Below are positions 41,763 to 51,206 of a DNA stretch of 64,000 bases, one piece after another (the first letter of the stretch is position 1; every line of letters starts with the position of its first letter). Where the stretch lies: assembly GCA_934477125.1 (NCBI GenBank), contig CAKSOL010000015.1:1-64000 (forward strand), read 5' to 3'. The stretch comes from an uncultured Eubacteriales bacterium. Its GTDB lineage: Bacteria; Bacillota; Clostridia; Oscillospirales; Acutalibacteraceae. A program made the translations under genes and the position numbers. Below the pieces are notes generated by a model. It saw only the letters and a program-made list of their open reading frames with translations. It did not search any database and was not told the DNA's origin.

Positions 41763-44387
41763 TCAGTCAAGCTGGGCTTTGACGATTTCCGCTGTCTTTC
41801 CGAGGGCATCGCCGATTTTTCCGATGTCCTTGCCTCCCGCCATGGCGCTGTCCGGCTTTCCGCCGCCGTTTCCTCCGGTTATCTTCGCTATTTCGCGGAC
41901 TAAATTACCGGCGTGAACCCCGGCGGCAACCGCTTCTTTGCCGCAGCAGGCGCAGAATGTCAGCTTTTCTCCGTTGACAGCGGCAAAAACGGCAACCGCG
42001 TTCGGATTGTCGGCTTTAACCGAGTCGCTTACACGTCTCAGCTCGTCCGGCTGCATACCGTCAAAACGGGCTGTGGCTACCCTGAGCGAGCCGACATTTA
42101 CGGCGGATGACATTACATCCCCGGTTTTACCGGCGGCGAGCTGATCCTCAGCCTTTTGCAGCTTGCGCGCGCTTTCCTTTAACTGAGCGGTCAGCTGAAC
42201 TGCCTTTGAAACAATGTCTTCCGCTCCGCTTGCCTTGAGTACTGCGGCGGCATCGGCATTTATTTGCTCGGTTCTGCGCAGCAGGGAAAGGGTGTTAAGT
42301 CCCGTCAGCGCCTCAATACGCCGAACTCCGGCAGCAACTCCGTTTTCTGATATTATACGGAAAAGTCCGAGCTTTCCGGTATTGTCAATATGAGTTCCTC
42401 CGCAGAATTCAACCGAATAATCCGCAACCGAAACAACTCTTACAACGGCACCGTATTTTTCTCCGAACAGAGCCATTGCACCGAGCTTTTTAGCTTCTTC
42501 AATAGGCATTTCGCGGCTCTCAACCGGCAGCGCCGAAAGAATAATACCGTTTACGTAATCCTCAACCGCCGTTATTTCTTCGCCCGTGAGCGCAGAAAAA
42601 TGAGTAAAGTCAAATCTGACGGTTTTTTCGTTCACCAGCTGACCCGCCTGCTCAACGTGAGTGCCGAGAACCTTTCGCAGACCTGCCTGCAGCAAATGCG
42701 CGGCGGTGTGGTTGCGGCGTATAGCCTCACGCCTTTCGACATCATATACCGTCGAAACCTTGTCTCCTACCGAAATGCTGCCGGACTTTAATCTTCCGCT
42801 GTGCATAAAAACTCCGCCCGGAGTCTTCTTGGTATCGGATACCTCAAATCCGGCTGTATCGCTCTTTAAAACACCTGTATCGCCGACCTGACCGCCGCTT
42901 TCGGCATAAAATACGGTTTTATCAAGAACGATAACCGCGTTTGTATCGGAATCAAGGGTTTTGATATGCTCGCCGCCGGCAACGATATCGAGAACAACGG
43001 CATCGGTTTGCGTATCGGTGTATCCGAGGAAATCGGTTTTCGGTATGCTTTCAAATGCAATACCGTCGCTTTTCCAGCTTTCCGCGTCAGCCGCTTTGCG
43101 GGATGAACGTGCAAGCTCGCGCTGCTGCTCCATACATTTTTTAAAGGTGTCCTCATCAAGCGTCATACCCTTTTCGGCAAGAATATCGCGCGTAAGGTCA
43201 ACCGGGAATCCGTAGGTGTCGTAAAGCCTGAAAGCGTCCTCCCCGGAGAGAGTGCCGCCGTTTTTCATAAGCTCGCCGAGCATGGAAAGCCCCTGGTCGA
43301 TGGTTTTCGCAAAGCTTGCTTCCTCATTTGCAATAACCTTTTTAATCATATCCTGCTTTTCAACAAGCTCCGGATACGCTCCGCCGTTTTCCTTTATAAC
43401 CGCGTCGCAAAGCTCGGTCAGGAACGGACGGTTAATGCCTAAAAGCTTGCCGTGGCGTGCGGCGCGGCGGATAAGGCGGCGCAGAACATAGCCTCTGCCC
43501 TCGTTTGAAGGAATAATACCGTCGCTTATCATAAAGGTTGAGGCGCGGGCATGGTCGGTTATTGCACGTATCGAAATATCGGTGTCTCCGCCCTTGCCGT
43601 ATTCCTTTCCGGAAATTTCGCATACCCGGTTCAGAATGTTGCGTATCGTATCGACCTCAAACATATTATCAACGTTCTGCATAACGCATGCAAGACGTTC
43701 AAGACCCATTCCGGTGTCGATGTTTTTGTGCTCAAGCTCGGTATATGTGCCGTCTCCCATATTATTGAACTGAGAGAAAACGTTGTTCCATATTTCCATA
43801 TAGCGGTCGCAGTCGCAGCCCGGCTTGCAGTCGGGACTGCCGCAGCCGTATTTCTCGCCGCGGTCGAAATAAATTTCGCTGCACGGTCCGCACGGACCCG
43901 TTCCGTGCTCCCAGAAATTGTCCTCCTTGCCGAGACGGACAATATGCTCCTCGGGAACGCCTATTTTATCGCGCCATATCGCGTATGCCTCGTCGTCGTC
44001 CTCGTAAACCGACGGCCAAAGCAGATTTTCCGGAATTTCAAGAACCTCGGTTAAAAATTCCCATGCCCACGGAATAGCCTGTTCTTTAAAGTAATCCCCG
44101 AAGGAAAAGTTTCCGAGCATTTCAAAATATGTGCCGTGACGTGCGGTATGACCGACGCGCTCAAGGTCGGGCGTGCGTATACATTTCTGACAGGTTGTAA
44201 CCCTGTTCCTCGGAGGAGTTACCTCACCGGTGAAATATTTTTTCATAGGCGCCATACCGGAGTTAATCAGCAGCAGGGATTTATCGTTGTTCGGAACAAG
44301 CGAAAAGCTCGGCAGACGCAGATGCCCCTTTGATTCAAAGAAAGAAAGATATTTTTCTCTCAGGTCGTTAAGCGAGGTCCATTCCAT
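41763..44387 (-). CDS. alaS: Alanyl-tRNA synthetase
   Basis: An 874-residue class II synthetase: LRLPSFSLVPNNDKSLLLIN, the aminoacylation core to about residue 440, the editing domain with HTAAHLLQ and CGGTHIDNTG, and the C-terminal DHHA1 domain ending GGGGKPDSAMAGG-like (NGGGKPDSAMAGG). Its promoter gives a short leader and no T-box is present. Confidence 0.96.
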   Translation of the reverse strand: MEWTSLNDLREKYLSFFESKGHLRLPSFSLVPNNDKSLLLINSGMAPMKKYFTGEVTPPRNRVTTCQKCIRTPDLERVGHTARHGTYFEMLGNFSFGDYFKEQAIPWAWEFLTEVLEIPENLLWPSVYEDDDEAYAIWRDKIGVPEEHIVRLGKEDNFWEHGTGPCGPCSEIYFDRGEKYGCGSPDCKPGCDCDRYMEIWNNVFSQFNNMGDGTYTELEHKNIDTGMGLERLACVMQNVDNMFEVDTIRNILNRVCEISGKEYGKGGDTDISIRAITDHARASTFMISDGIIPSNEGRGYVLRRLIRRAARHGKLLGINRPFLTELCDAVIKENGGAYPELVEKQDMIKKVIANEEASFAKTIDQGLSMLGELMKNGGTLSGEDAFRLYDTYGFPVDLTRDILAEKGMTLDEDTFKKCMEQQRELARSSRKAADAESWKSDGIAFESIPKTDFLGYTDTQTDAVVLDIVAGGEHIKTLDSDTNAVIVLDKTVFYAESGGQVGDTGVLKSDTAGFEVSDTKKTPGGVFMHSGRLKSGSISVGDKVSTVYDVERREAIRRNHTAAHLLQAGLRKVLGTHVEQAGQLVNEKTVRFDFTHFSALTGEEITAVEDYVNGIILSALPVESREMPIEEAKKLGAMALFGEKYGAVVRVVSVADYSVEFCGGTHIDNTGKLGLFRIISENGVAAGVRRIEALTGLNTLSLLRRTEQINADAAAVLKASGAEDIVSKAVQLTAQLKESARKLQKAEDQLAAGKTGDVMSSAVNVGSLRVATARFDGMQPDELRRVSDSVKADNPNAVAVFAAVNGEKLTFCACCGKEAVAAGVHAGNLVREIAKITGGNGGGKPDSAMAGGKDIGKIGDALGKTAEIVKAQLD

Positions 44388-44429
44388 ACTTATAACATCC
44401 TTTTATAAAAGATAAAAACACATTTAAAT

Positions 44430-44458
44430 ATTATAGTACTAAAGAAAAAATTTGTCAA
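44430..44458 (-). promoter_or_regulatory. Promoter of alaS
   Basis: On the minus strand: TTGACA (44458-44453), 17 nt, TATAAT (44435-44430). Perfect consensus. Confidence 0.85.
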
Positions 44459-44530
44459 CCAAAAAGCGGTTTAAGCGACAAAAAGGCTTGTACCGCACTT
44501 AAAATGCCGATTATATGACAATAACCGTAA

Positions 44531-44559
44531 TTGACAAACAAACGCGGGTAGTGTAAAAT
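44531..44559 (+). promoter_or_regulatory. Promoter of DUF2975-pdxK
   Basis: TTGACA (44531-44536), 17 nt, TAAAAT (44554-44559). Divergent from the alaS promoter. Confidence 0.75.
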
Positions 44560-44582
44560 AATATCAATAAGGGGGAATTGAT

Positions 44583-45032
44583 GTGCGGAGTCCGCAAAGG
44601 TCGCTGAGACTTTCGATTATCATTACGGATATATTTATAGGCTTGCTTATTGTCGGAGCGATAGCTCTGCCCTGGCTCGTTACATGGTATGTTGAGTTTA
44701 AGCACCGCGCACCGTCTCTGCCGGCAACCGTTATGCTGACCTGCTATCCCTGCGCGCCGTTTGCGATGACTGTTCTGATACTTCTGCGGCGGGTTTTAAA
44801 GGATATTGAACGCGGTTCTGTTTTCACAGCTCTGAACGCCTCCCGGCTCAAAACCGTCTCCGTCTGCTGCTTTGCGGTTACGGCGGTAATGCTTTTCTCC
44901 GGCAGATTTTATCTTCCGTTTTATGTCTGCGCGATTTGTACCGCCTTTATAGGACTTATTCTCCGCGTTATGCGGGATATTATTTTAAATAAAACCGAAC
45001 GGGAAGAAACGGCGGAGGAAATTTCGGAGTGA
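44583..45032 (+). CDS. DUF2975 membrane protein
   Basis: A 149-residue protein with four membrane helices (about 10-33, 45-67, 90-110, 115-135) and the family feature RRVLKDIERGSVFTALNASRLK between helices 2 and 3. Start is GTG with AAGGGGGAA upstream; an ATG two bases earlier is in another frame. DUF2975 proteins often pair with XRE regulators; here it is coupled (GTGA) to a pyridoxamine kinase gene. Function unknown. Confidence 0.8.
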   Translation: MRSPQRSLRLSIIITDIFIGLLIVGAIALPWLVTWYVEFKHRAPSLPATVMLTCYPCAPFAMTVLILLRRVLKDIERGSVFTALNASRLKTVSVCCFAVTAVMLFSGRFYLPFYVCAICTAFIGLILRVMRDIILNKTEREETAEEISE

Positions 45033-45886
45033 AAAAAGTGCAGAAACGCGTTGCCGCAATACATGATATATCCTGCTTCGGAAAATGTTCGCTTACGGCG
45101 GCGCTGCCGATTATTTCGGCAGCCGGAATAGAAACCGCAGTTATACCGACGGCTGTTCTTTCAACCCATACCGGCGGCTTTTCGGGGTATACGTTCCGGG
45201 ATCTGACCGACGATATTCTGCCGATAGCACGGCATTGGAAGCAATGCGGAATAACCGTTGACGCGGTTTATACCGGTTATCTCGGATCAAGCAGGCAGAC
45301 CGAGCTTGTCTTGCAGGCAATAGAGCTTATTAAAAAATCGAATACGCTTGTTATCGTCGACCCGGTTATGGCGGACGACGGCAGACTGTACGGCGGATTT
45401 TCTCCGGACTTTCCGCTGCATATGCGTTCTCTCTGCGAGAGAGCCGATATAATAACCCCGAATATAACCGAAGCCGCGCTGCTGCTCGGACTTGAATTTA
45501 TGTCTCCGCCGCATACAGAAAAATATATCGGGCGGCTTTTAAAGGGACTTTATGCGCTGACAGGCAGCAGAATAGTTCTTACTGGCGTCAGCTTTAACAG
45601 ACAGCGGATAGGGGTTGCCTGCTTTGACGGAGAAAAAACCGAATACGTCTTTTCGGAGCATATAGACGCCGCCTATCCCGGTGCCGGCGACGCCTTTGCC
45701 AGCGCGCTGGTTGCCGCGCTGATGAACGGGAAATCTCTTTATGCGGCGTCGGCAATAGCGGTTAATTTTATCTGCGATGCCATTCGGCTGACTCAAAAAA
45801 GGTATCCGGATATGAAATATTCGGTGGCGTTTGAGGAAGCTTTGCCGGAGCTTATAAAAATTCTGGAACCGGAAACACTTATATAG
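45029..45886 (+). CDS. pdxY: Pyridoxamine kinase
   Basis: A 285-residue ribokinase-fold enzyme: IHDISCFGKCSLTAALPI, STHTGGF, VDPVMADDGRLY, ITPNITEA and the anion-hole motif YPGAGDAFASAL. It phosphorylates pyridoxamine/pyridoxal in vitamin B6 salvage. Start codon is GTG, overlapping the previous stop. Confidence 0.88.
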   Translation: MKKVQKRVAAIHDISCFGKCSLTAALPIISAAGIETAVIPTAVLSTHTGGFSGYTFRDLTDDILPIARHWKQCGITVDAVYTGYLGSSRQTELVLQAIELIKKSNTLVIVDPVMADDGRLYGGFSPDFPLHMRSLCERADIITPNITEAALLLGLEFMSPPHTEKYIGRLLKGLYALTGSRIVLTGVSFNRQRIGVACFDGEKTEYVFSEHIDAAYPGAGDAFASALVAALMNGKSLYAASAIAVNFICDAIRLTQKRYPDMKYSVAFEEALPELIKILEPETLI

Positions 45887-45928
45887 AGCCGTCTTAAAAG
45901 CTTTTTAATGGAAAGGGGCAAAACGCTT

Positions 45929-46879
45929 ATGAATATTCTTCATATGAAATATGCCGTCGAGGTTGCCCGCGCAGGCTCGATAAATAAAGCTGCCGAAACG
46001 CTGATTATTGCTCAGCCTAACCTTAGCCGGGCTATAAAGGAGCTTGAAAGTGACCTCGGAATAACGATATTCGACCGCTCCGCAAAGGGAATGGTAACAA
46101 CTCCTGAGGGCGAGCAGTTTTTAAGGTATGCCGAAAATATACTCAAGCAGATAAACGCCGTTGAAAAGCTGTATAAGGACGGTACGCCGGTCAAGCAGCG
46201 CTTTTCAATATCCGTTCCGAGAGCCAGCTATATTTCGGACGCTTTCGCCCGGTTTTCAAGTCTGCTTTCAAAAGAACCGGCGGAGCTGTTTTATAAGGAA
46301 ACAAATTCACTCAGAGCGGTTAACAACATTCTACATTCCGATTATAAACTGGGAATTATAAGATACGCCGAAAACTATGACCGTTATTTTAAGGAGATGC
46401 TTGAGGAAAAGGGACTTGCTTATGAAATGATAACCCGTTTCAGCTATGTTTTGGTAGTGAGTAGCCAAAGTCCGCTTGCAAAGGAGACAAATATATCTCA
46501 CGATAAGCTTTCGGAGTATATTGAAATAGCTCACGCCGATCCGTTCGTTCCGTCAATCCCCATGGCGCAGCTAAAGAAAGAGGAGCTGAGCGGGGATATA
46601 CCGCGCCGTATTTTCGTTTTTGAAAGAGCGAGCCAGTTCGAGCTGTTATCTCAAAATCCGGAAACATTTATGTGGGTTTCTCCGGTTCCGCAGCCATTGC
46701 TCGAAAAATACGGCCTTGTTCAGCTTAAGGATAATAACAGCGGAAAATTTTATAAGGATGTTCTTATATATCGCAAAGATTACCGGCTTTCAAAGCTTGA
46801 TAAGCAGTTTATCACCGAGCTTTGCGCCTCAAAGCGCCGATACTTCACCGATACGTTAGAAAAGCAGGCAGTATATTAG
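45929..46879 (+). CDS. LysR-family transcriptional regulator
   Basis: A 316-residue protein: N-terminal winged helix-turn-helix (MKYAVEVARAGSINKAAETL, IAQPNLSRAIKELE) and a substrate-binding domain. I use ATG 45929 with GAAAGGGGC upstream. No divergent target is adjacent; the target may be the neighbouring pdxY or rex region. Confidence 0.9.
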   Translation: MNILHMKYAVEVARAGSINKAAETLIIAQPNLSRAIKELESDLGITIFDRSAKGMVTTPEGEQFLRYAENILKQINAVEKLYKDGTPVKQRFSISVPRASYISDAFARFSSLLSKEPAELFYKETNSLRAVNNILHSDYKLGIIRYAENYDRYFKEMLEEKGLAYEMITRFSYVLVVSSQSPLAKETNISHDKLSEYIEIAHADPFVPSIPMAQLKKEELSGDIPRRIFVFERASQFELLSQNPETFMWVSPVPQPLLEKYGLVQLKDNNSGKFYKDVLIYRKDYRLSKLDKQFITELCASKRRYFTDTLEKQAVY

Positions 46880-46939
46880 TATTTTTTATTCGATATGCAA
46901 TATATCGATATTTATATTACCGATATATGCAATTAACTA

Positions 46940-46968
46940 TTTACAAACGGGAAGAAGTGTGTTAAAAT
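46940..46968 (+). promoter_or_regulatory. Promoter of rex-adhE
   Basis: TTTACA (46940-46945), 17 nt, TAAAAT (46963-46968), 34 nt before the rex GTG. Confidence 0.7.
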
Positions 46969-46976
46969 AATAACAA
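46959..46976. promoter_or_regulatory. Candidate Rex operator
   Basis: GTGTTAAAATAATAACAA fits the Rex consensus TTGTTAA-N4-TTAACAA with two deviations and holds a TGTTA-N6-TAACA inverted repeat. It covers the -10 of the rex-adhE promoter, so binding by Rex at low NADH would block transcription. Confidence 0.6.
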
Positions 46977-47001
46977 TCAAAGACGACGGGAGGGAAACTG
47001 A

Positions 47002-47658
47002 GTGAAACAGCAGACTGTGCCGCGGGCGACTCTCGGCAGGCTGCCCGAATATCTGCAATATCTGAAATCCTTGGATAAAGAGGTTGAAAACGTATCGTCG
47101 ACAACCATTGCCAAGGCTTTGGAGCTGGGCGATGTTCAGGTAAGAAAGGACCTGAGCGCCGTTTGCAGTACCGGCAGACCGAAAATCGGCTTTTGCGTTC
47201 CGGAGCTTATAGGCTGTCTTGAGGAGGCTCTCGGCAGCGGAAAGCGCAGCCGGGCGGTGCTTGTCGGAGCAGGAAAGCTCGGAATGGCTCTTTTGGGCTA
47301 TGATGAGTTTGAAAGCTACGGAATAAGCATTGAGGCGGCGTTTGACAGCGATTCCGGAAAGCTCGGAGAGAGCGCGTCCGGAAAGCCGGTGCTTCCTATG
47401 GAGCAGCTTGAGGAATACTGCCTTAAAAACAGTATCAGGATAGGAATTATAGCCGTTCCGCTTGCTGCGGCTCAGATTTCCTGCAACGCACTTTGCAAGG
47501 CGGGAGTTTCCGCTATATGGAGCTTTGCTCCGGGGCATTTATCCGTGCCGCTGGGGGTTGCTTTAAAGCAGGAAAACCTTGCGCTTTCTCTCGCTCATCT
47601 TAATATGCAAATCAATAACTCAACACAGGAGGATAATTATGAAAAAGAAAACCTATGA
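47002..47658 (+). CDS. rex: Redox-sensing repressor Rex
   Basis: A 218-residue protein: N-terminal winged helix (RATLGRLPEYLQYL, VSSTTIAKALELGDVQVRKDL) and an NAD(H)-binding Rossmann domain (VLVGAGKLGMALL, AAFDSD, IIAVPLAAAQ). Rex leaves DNA when NADH rises and thus induces adhE and hydrogenase genes. GTG start. Its last 20 nt overlap adhE. Confidence 0.94.
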   Translation: MKQQTVPRATLGRLPEYLQYLKSLDKEVENVSSTTIAKALELGDVQVRKDLSAVCSTGRPKIGFCVPELIGCLEEALGSGKRSRAVLVGAGKLGMALLGYDEFESYGISIEAAFDSDSGKLGESASGKPVLPMEQLEEYCLKNSIRIGIIAVPLAAAQISCNALCKAGVSAIWSFAPGHLSVPLGVALKQENLALSLAHLNMQINNSTQEDNYEKENL

Positions 47659-50347
47659 AGTAGTAGACGGCGTTGAAAAGCTGGAAGCCGCCCTTGAAAG
47701 GGTGCGCGCGGCGCAGAAAATTTATGCCGGCTTTACGCAGGAGCAGGTGGACAAAATATTCCTTGCCGCCGCTACCGCTGCGGATAAAGCGCGTATTCCG
47801 CTCGCAAAGCTTGCCGTTGAGGAAACGGGTATGGGCATAGTTGAGGATAAGGTGATTAAGAACCACTTTGCCTCCGAATATATTTATAATGCTTACCGCA
47901 CAACCAAAACCTGCGGTGTTATTGAAGAGGATAAGGAGTTCGGTATTCAGAAAATAGCCGAGCCGATAGGCGTTGTAGCAGCGGTTATTCCTACGACTAA
48001 CCCGACGTCTACCGCAATCTTCAAAACCCTGCTTTGCTTAAAAACGCGCAACGGTATTATCATAAGCCCGCATCCGCGCGCAAAGAAATCCACCATTGAA
48101 GCGGCTAAGGTTGTTTTGGAGGCGGCTGTTGCGGCAGGCGCTCCGGAGGACATTATCTCCTGGATAGATGTTCCGAGCCTTGATATGACAAACCTTGTTA
48201 TGAAAGAGGCGGATATAATTCTTGCAACCGGCGGTCCCGGAATGGTTAAGGCGGCTTACTCCTCAGGTAAACCAGCGCTCGGTGTCGGCGCGGGAAACAC
48301 TCCTGCGATTATCGATGATACCGCAGATATTCTCCTTGCAGTAAACTCTATAATTCATTCAAAAACCTTTGATAACGGTATGATATGCGCGTCCGAGCAG
48401 TCGGTTATAGTTCTGGACGGCGTTTATGACGCGGTTAAGACCGAGTTTGCCGCGCGCGGCTGCTATTTCCTCAGCCCTGAGGAAACCGAGAAGGTCCGCA
48501 AGACAATTATTATCAACGGTGCTCTCAACGCAAAGATAGTCGGTCAGAAGCCGGTTACCATTGCCGCTCTTGCCGGAGTTACTGTGCCTGAGGGTACGAA
48601 AATTCTTATCGGCGAGGTTGAAAGCGTTGATATAAGCGAAGAATTTGCTCATGAAAAGCTTTCCCCGGTTCTCGCAATGTACCGCGCAAAAGATATTGAC
48701 GACGCATTTTCAAAGGCGGAGCACCTTATTGCCGACGGCGGCTACGGTCATACCTCCTCAATATATCTCGACGAAGTAAACGAAAAGGAGAAGCTTGCCG
48801 AATTTGCCGCAAGAATGAAAACCTGCCGTATACTCGTCAACAGCCCGTCCTCGCACGGCGGTCTCGGCGACCTCTACAACTTCAAGCTCACTCCGAGCCT
48901 TACCCTCGGCTGCGGCTCCTGGGGCGGAAACTCGGTTTCGGAAAACGTCAGCGTAAAGCATCTGCTTAATATAAAAACTGTTGCTGTTAGGAGAGAGAAT
49001 ATGCTTTGGTTCAGAACGCCGCAAAAGGTCTATATAAAGAAAGGCTGCCTGCCTGTTGCTCTTGACGAGCTGCATACGGTTATGGGCAAGAAAAAGGCGT
49101 TTATCGTTACCGACAGCTTCCTTTATCATAACGGATATACAAAGACTATAACGAATAAGCTTGACGAGCTCGGTATCCAGCATACAACATTCTTTGACGT
49201 TGCTCCCGACCCGACGCTTGCCTGCGCAAAGGCGGGCGCCGAGCAGATGCGCTCCTTTGAGCCGGATGTAATTATCGCTCTCGGAGGCGGCTCTGCTATG
49301 GACGCCGCAAAGATAATGTGGGTTCTCTATGAGCATCCGGAAGCCGACTTTATGGATATGGCGATGCGCTTTATCGATATCCGCAAGAGAATTTATACAT
49401 TCCCGAAAATGGGCGAAAAGGCGTATTTCATCGCTGTTCCGACATCTGCCGGAACCGGCTCTGAGGTAACTCCGTTCGCAGTTATTACCGATGAAAAGAC
49501 CGGCGTTAAATATCCGCTTGCAGACTATGAGCTGCTGCCAAATATGGCTATTGTTGACGCTGACCTGCATATGTCCGCTCCTAAGGGTCTTACCGCCGCT
49601 TCGGGAATAGACGCTGTTTCGCACGCTCTTGAAGCATATGCTTCCATGATGGCAACCGATTATACCGACGGGCTTGCTCTGCGTGCTTTAAAGGTTATAT
49701 TTGAATATCTCCCCCGCGCATACGACAACGGTCCGAATGACCCGGTTGCCCGCGAAAAGATGGCGAATGCCGCAACAATGGCAGGTATGGCTTTCGCAAA
49801 TGCGTTCCTCGGCGTATGCCACTCAATGGCGCATAAGCTCGGCGCATTCCACCATCTGCCGCACGGCGTTGCCAACGCCCTTATGCTTGAGGAGGTTCTG
49901 CGCTTTAATGCCGCTGAGGCTCCCGCTAAAATGGGAACCTTCCCGCAGTATGACCATCCGCATACCCTTGCGCGCTATGCTGAGGTTGCCGATTATCTGA
50001 GACTCGGCGGAAATACGGATGAAGAAAAGCTTGAAAACCTCATTAAAGCTGTCAACGCTCTCAAGGAGCGTATCGGAATCAAACCGACTATCCGCGACTA
50101 TGTTCCGGATGAAAAGGACTTCCTTGCAAGACTTGACGATATGACCGAGCAGGCATTTGACGACCAATGCACCGCAGCCAACCCGCGTTATCCGCTTATG
50201 AGCGAGATACGTCAGATGTATCTCAACGCATATTACGGCGGAAAGCATTTCACCGAGCCGGCTATGCCGGACGCAGACCCGCTTGCGGCAAATGTTAAGC
50301 CGGACGCTGTTAAAACCGTATACCGCAAATCACGCAAGGCTAAATAA
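47639..50347 (+). CDS. adhE: Bifunctional acetaldehyde-CoA/alcohol dehydrogenase
   Basis: A 902-residue protein. N-terminal aldehyde dehydrogenase domain (1-440) with the catalytic Cys in DNGMICASEQ, a linker, and a C-terminal iron-dependent alcohol dehydrogenase (450-870) with GGGSAMDAAK, and metal His/Asp in SGIDAVSHALEAY and CHSMAHKLGAFHHLPHG. It reduces acetyl-CoA to ethanol and restores NAD. ATG at 47639 with AGGAGG upstream. Under Rex control. Confidence 0.96.
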   Translation: MKKKTYEVVDGVEKLEAALERVRAAQKIYAGFTQEQVDKIFLAAATAADKARIPLAKLAVEETGMGIVEDKVIKNHFASEYIYNAYRTTKTCGVIEEDKEFGIQKIAEPIGVVAAVIPTTNPTSTAIFKTLLCLKTRNGIIISPHPRAKKSTIEAAKVVLEAAVAAGAPEDIISWIDVPSLDMTNLVMKEADIILATGGPGMVKAAYSSGKPALGVGAGNTPAIIDDTADILLAVNSIIHSKTFDNGMICASEQSVIVLDGVYDAVKTEFAARGCYFLSPEETEKVRKTIIINGALNAKIVGQKPVTIAALAGVTVPEGTKILIGEVESVDISEEFAHEKLSPVLAMYRAKDIDDAFSKAEHLIADGGYGHTSSIYLDEVNEKEKLAEFAARMKTCRILVNSPSSHGGLGDLYNFKLTPSLTLGCGSWGGNSVSENVSVKHLLNIKTVAVRRENMLWFRTPQKVYIKKGCLPVALDELHTVMGKKKAFIVTDSFLYHNGYTKTITNKLDELGIQHTTFFDVAPDPTLACAKAGAEQMRSFEPDVIIALGGGSAMDAAKIMWVLYEHPEADFMDMAMRFIDIRKRIYTFPKMGEKAYFIAVPTSAGTGSEVTPFAVITDEKTGVKYPLADYELLPNMAIVDADLHMSAPKGLTAASGIDAVSHALEAYASMMATDYTDGLALRALKVIFEYLPRAYDNGPNDPVAREKMANAATMAGMAFANAFLGVCHSMAHKLGAFHHLPHGVANALMLEEVLRFNAAEAPAKMGTFPQYDHPHTLARYAEVADYLRLGGNTDEEKLENLIKAVNALKERIGIKPTIRDYVPDEKDFLARLDDMTEQAFDDQCTAANPRYPLMSEIRQMYLNAYYGGKHFTEPAMPDADPLAANVKPDAVKTVYRKSRKAK

Positions 50348-50362
50348 GAGGAGGAAAAGCTA

Positions 50363-51112
50363 ATGAAACTTGACAGAGTTATCGCAGTCAGAAACACCAA
50401 GACCGTCTACCGCGACGGCAACAGCTGCATTAAGGTGTTCAACGCGGGATATTCCAAGGCGGACGTTCTCAACGAGGCGCTTAATCAGGCGAGAATTGAG
50501 GAAACGGGACTTAATATTCCGAAAATACTTGAGGTTACAATGATAGACGGAAAATGGGCTATCATATCGGAGTTTATAGAGGGTAAGACCTTAGCTCAGC
50601 TTATGGAGGAGGACCCGGACAATAAGAAGAAATATCTCGAAAGACTTGTAGATATTCAGCTTGAAGTTCAGTCCAAGACCTGCCCGCTGCTCAATAAGCT
50701 CAAGGATAAGATGAACAGAAAGATAAGCCAGTCCGATCTTGACGCTACAACCCGTTACGACCTGCATACCCGCCTTGAGGGAATGCCGAAGCACAATAAG
50801 GTATGCCACGGCGATTTCAATCCCTCGAATATCATCATTACTCCTGACGACAAGGCGTATATCATAGACTGGTCACACGCAACTCAGGGCAACGCCTCTG
50901 CCGACGCCGCGCGTACCTATCTGCTTTTCTGGCTCAACGGCGATATTGACGGCGCTAAGGAATATTTGGATCTTTTCTGCCGCAAGAGCAATACAGCGAA
51001 GCAGTATGTCCAGAAATGGATGCCGATTGTAGCGGCATCGCAGTCGGTAAAGGGCAACGCCGAAGAACGCGAATTCCTCCTTTCATGGGTTGACGTTGTT
51101 GATTACGAATAA
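50363..51112 (+). CDS. Aminoglycoside phosphotransferase-like kinase in the adhE-hydrogenase cluster
   Basis: A 249-residue APH-fold protein: FIEGKTLAQLM, catalytic CHGDFNPSNII and metal-binding IDWSHA. It is not a resistance enzyme by context: it is fixed between adhE and the hydrogenase genes with GAGGAGG spacing of 15 nt after adhE. Homologues at this place are found in clostridial hydrogenase clusters. Substrate unknown. Confidence 0.8.
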   Translation: MKLDRVIAVRNTKTVYRDGNSCIKVFNAGYSKADVLNEALNQARIEETGLNIPKILEVTMIDGKWAIISEFIEGKTLAQLMEEDPDNKKKYLERLVDIQLEVQSKTCPLLNKLKDKMNRKISQSDLDATTRYDLHTRLEGMPKHNKVCHGDFNPSNIIITPDDKAYIIDWSHATQGNASADAARTYLLFWLNGDIDGAKEYLDLFCRKSNTAKQYVQKWMPIVAASQSVKGNAEEREFLLSWVDVVDYE

Positions 51113-51146
51113 TCAGGTAAGCCACTAAAAAACACATAATTTAAAC

Positions 51147-51184
51147 GAAGCAAAGCGCGGTGAACTATGCCGTCGCTTTGCTTC
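51147..51184 (+). terminator. Hairpin before the ferredoxin gene
   Basis: GAAGCAAAGCG (51147-51157) and CGCTTTGCTTC (51174-51184) form a perfect 11-bp stem with a 16-nt loop. No U tract follows, so it may be an RNA-processing or attenuation site rather than a terminator. It contains the 18-mer shared with 40578-40595. Confidence 0.5.
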
Positions 51185-51206
51185 CTGATAAAAGGAGTTA
51201 TTACTT

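Noticed and set aside
44388..44452. T-box leader for alaS
   Set aside because: The transcript start predicted from the promoter leaves only about 35 nt before alaS, far too short for a T-box.
47579..47638. Longer N-terminus for AdhE
   Set aside because: Overlaps rex in another frame; the ATG at 47639 with AGGAGG gives the normal AdhE start.
50363..51112. Antibiotic-resistance gene (aminoglycoside phosphotransferase)
   Set aside because: APH-like fold only; operon context with adhE and hydrogenases argues for a metabolic kinase.
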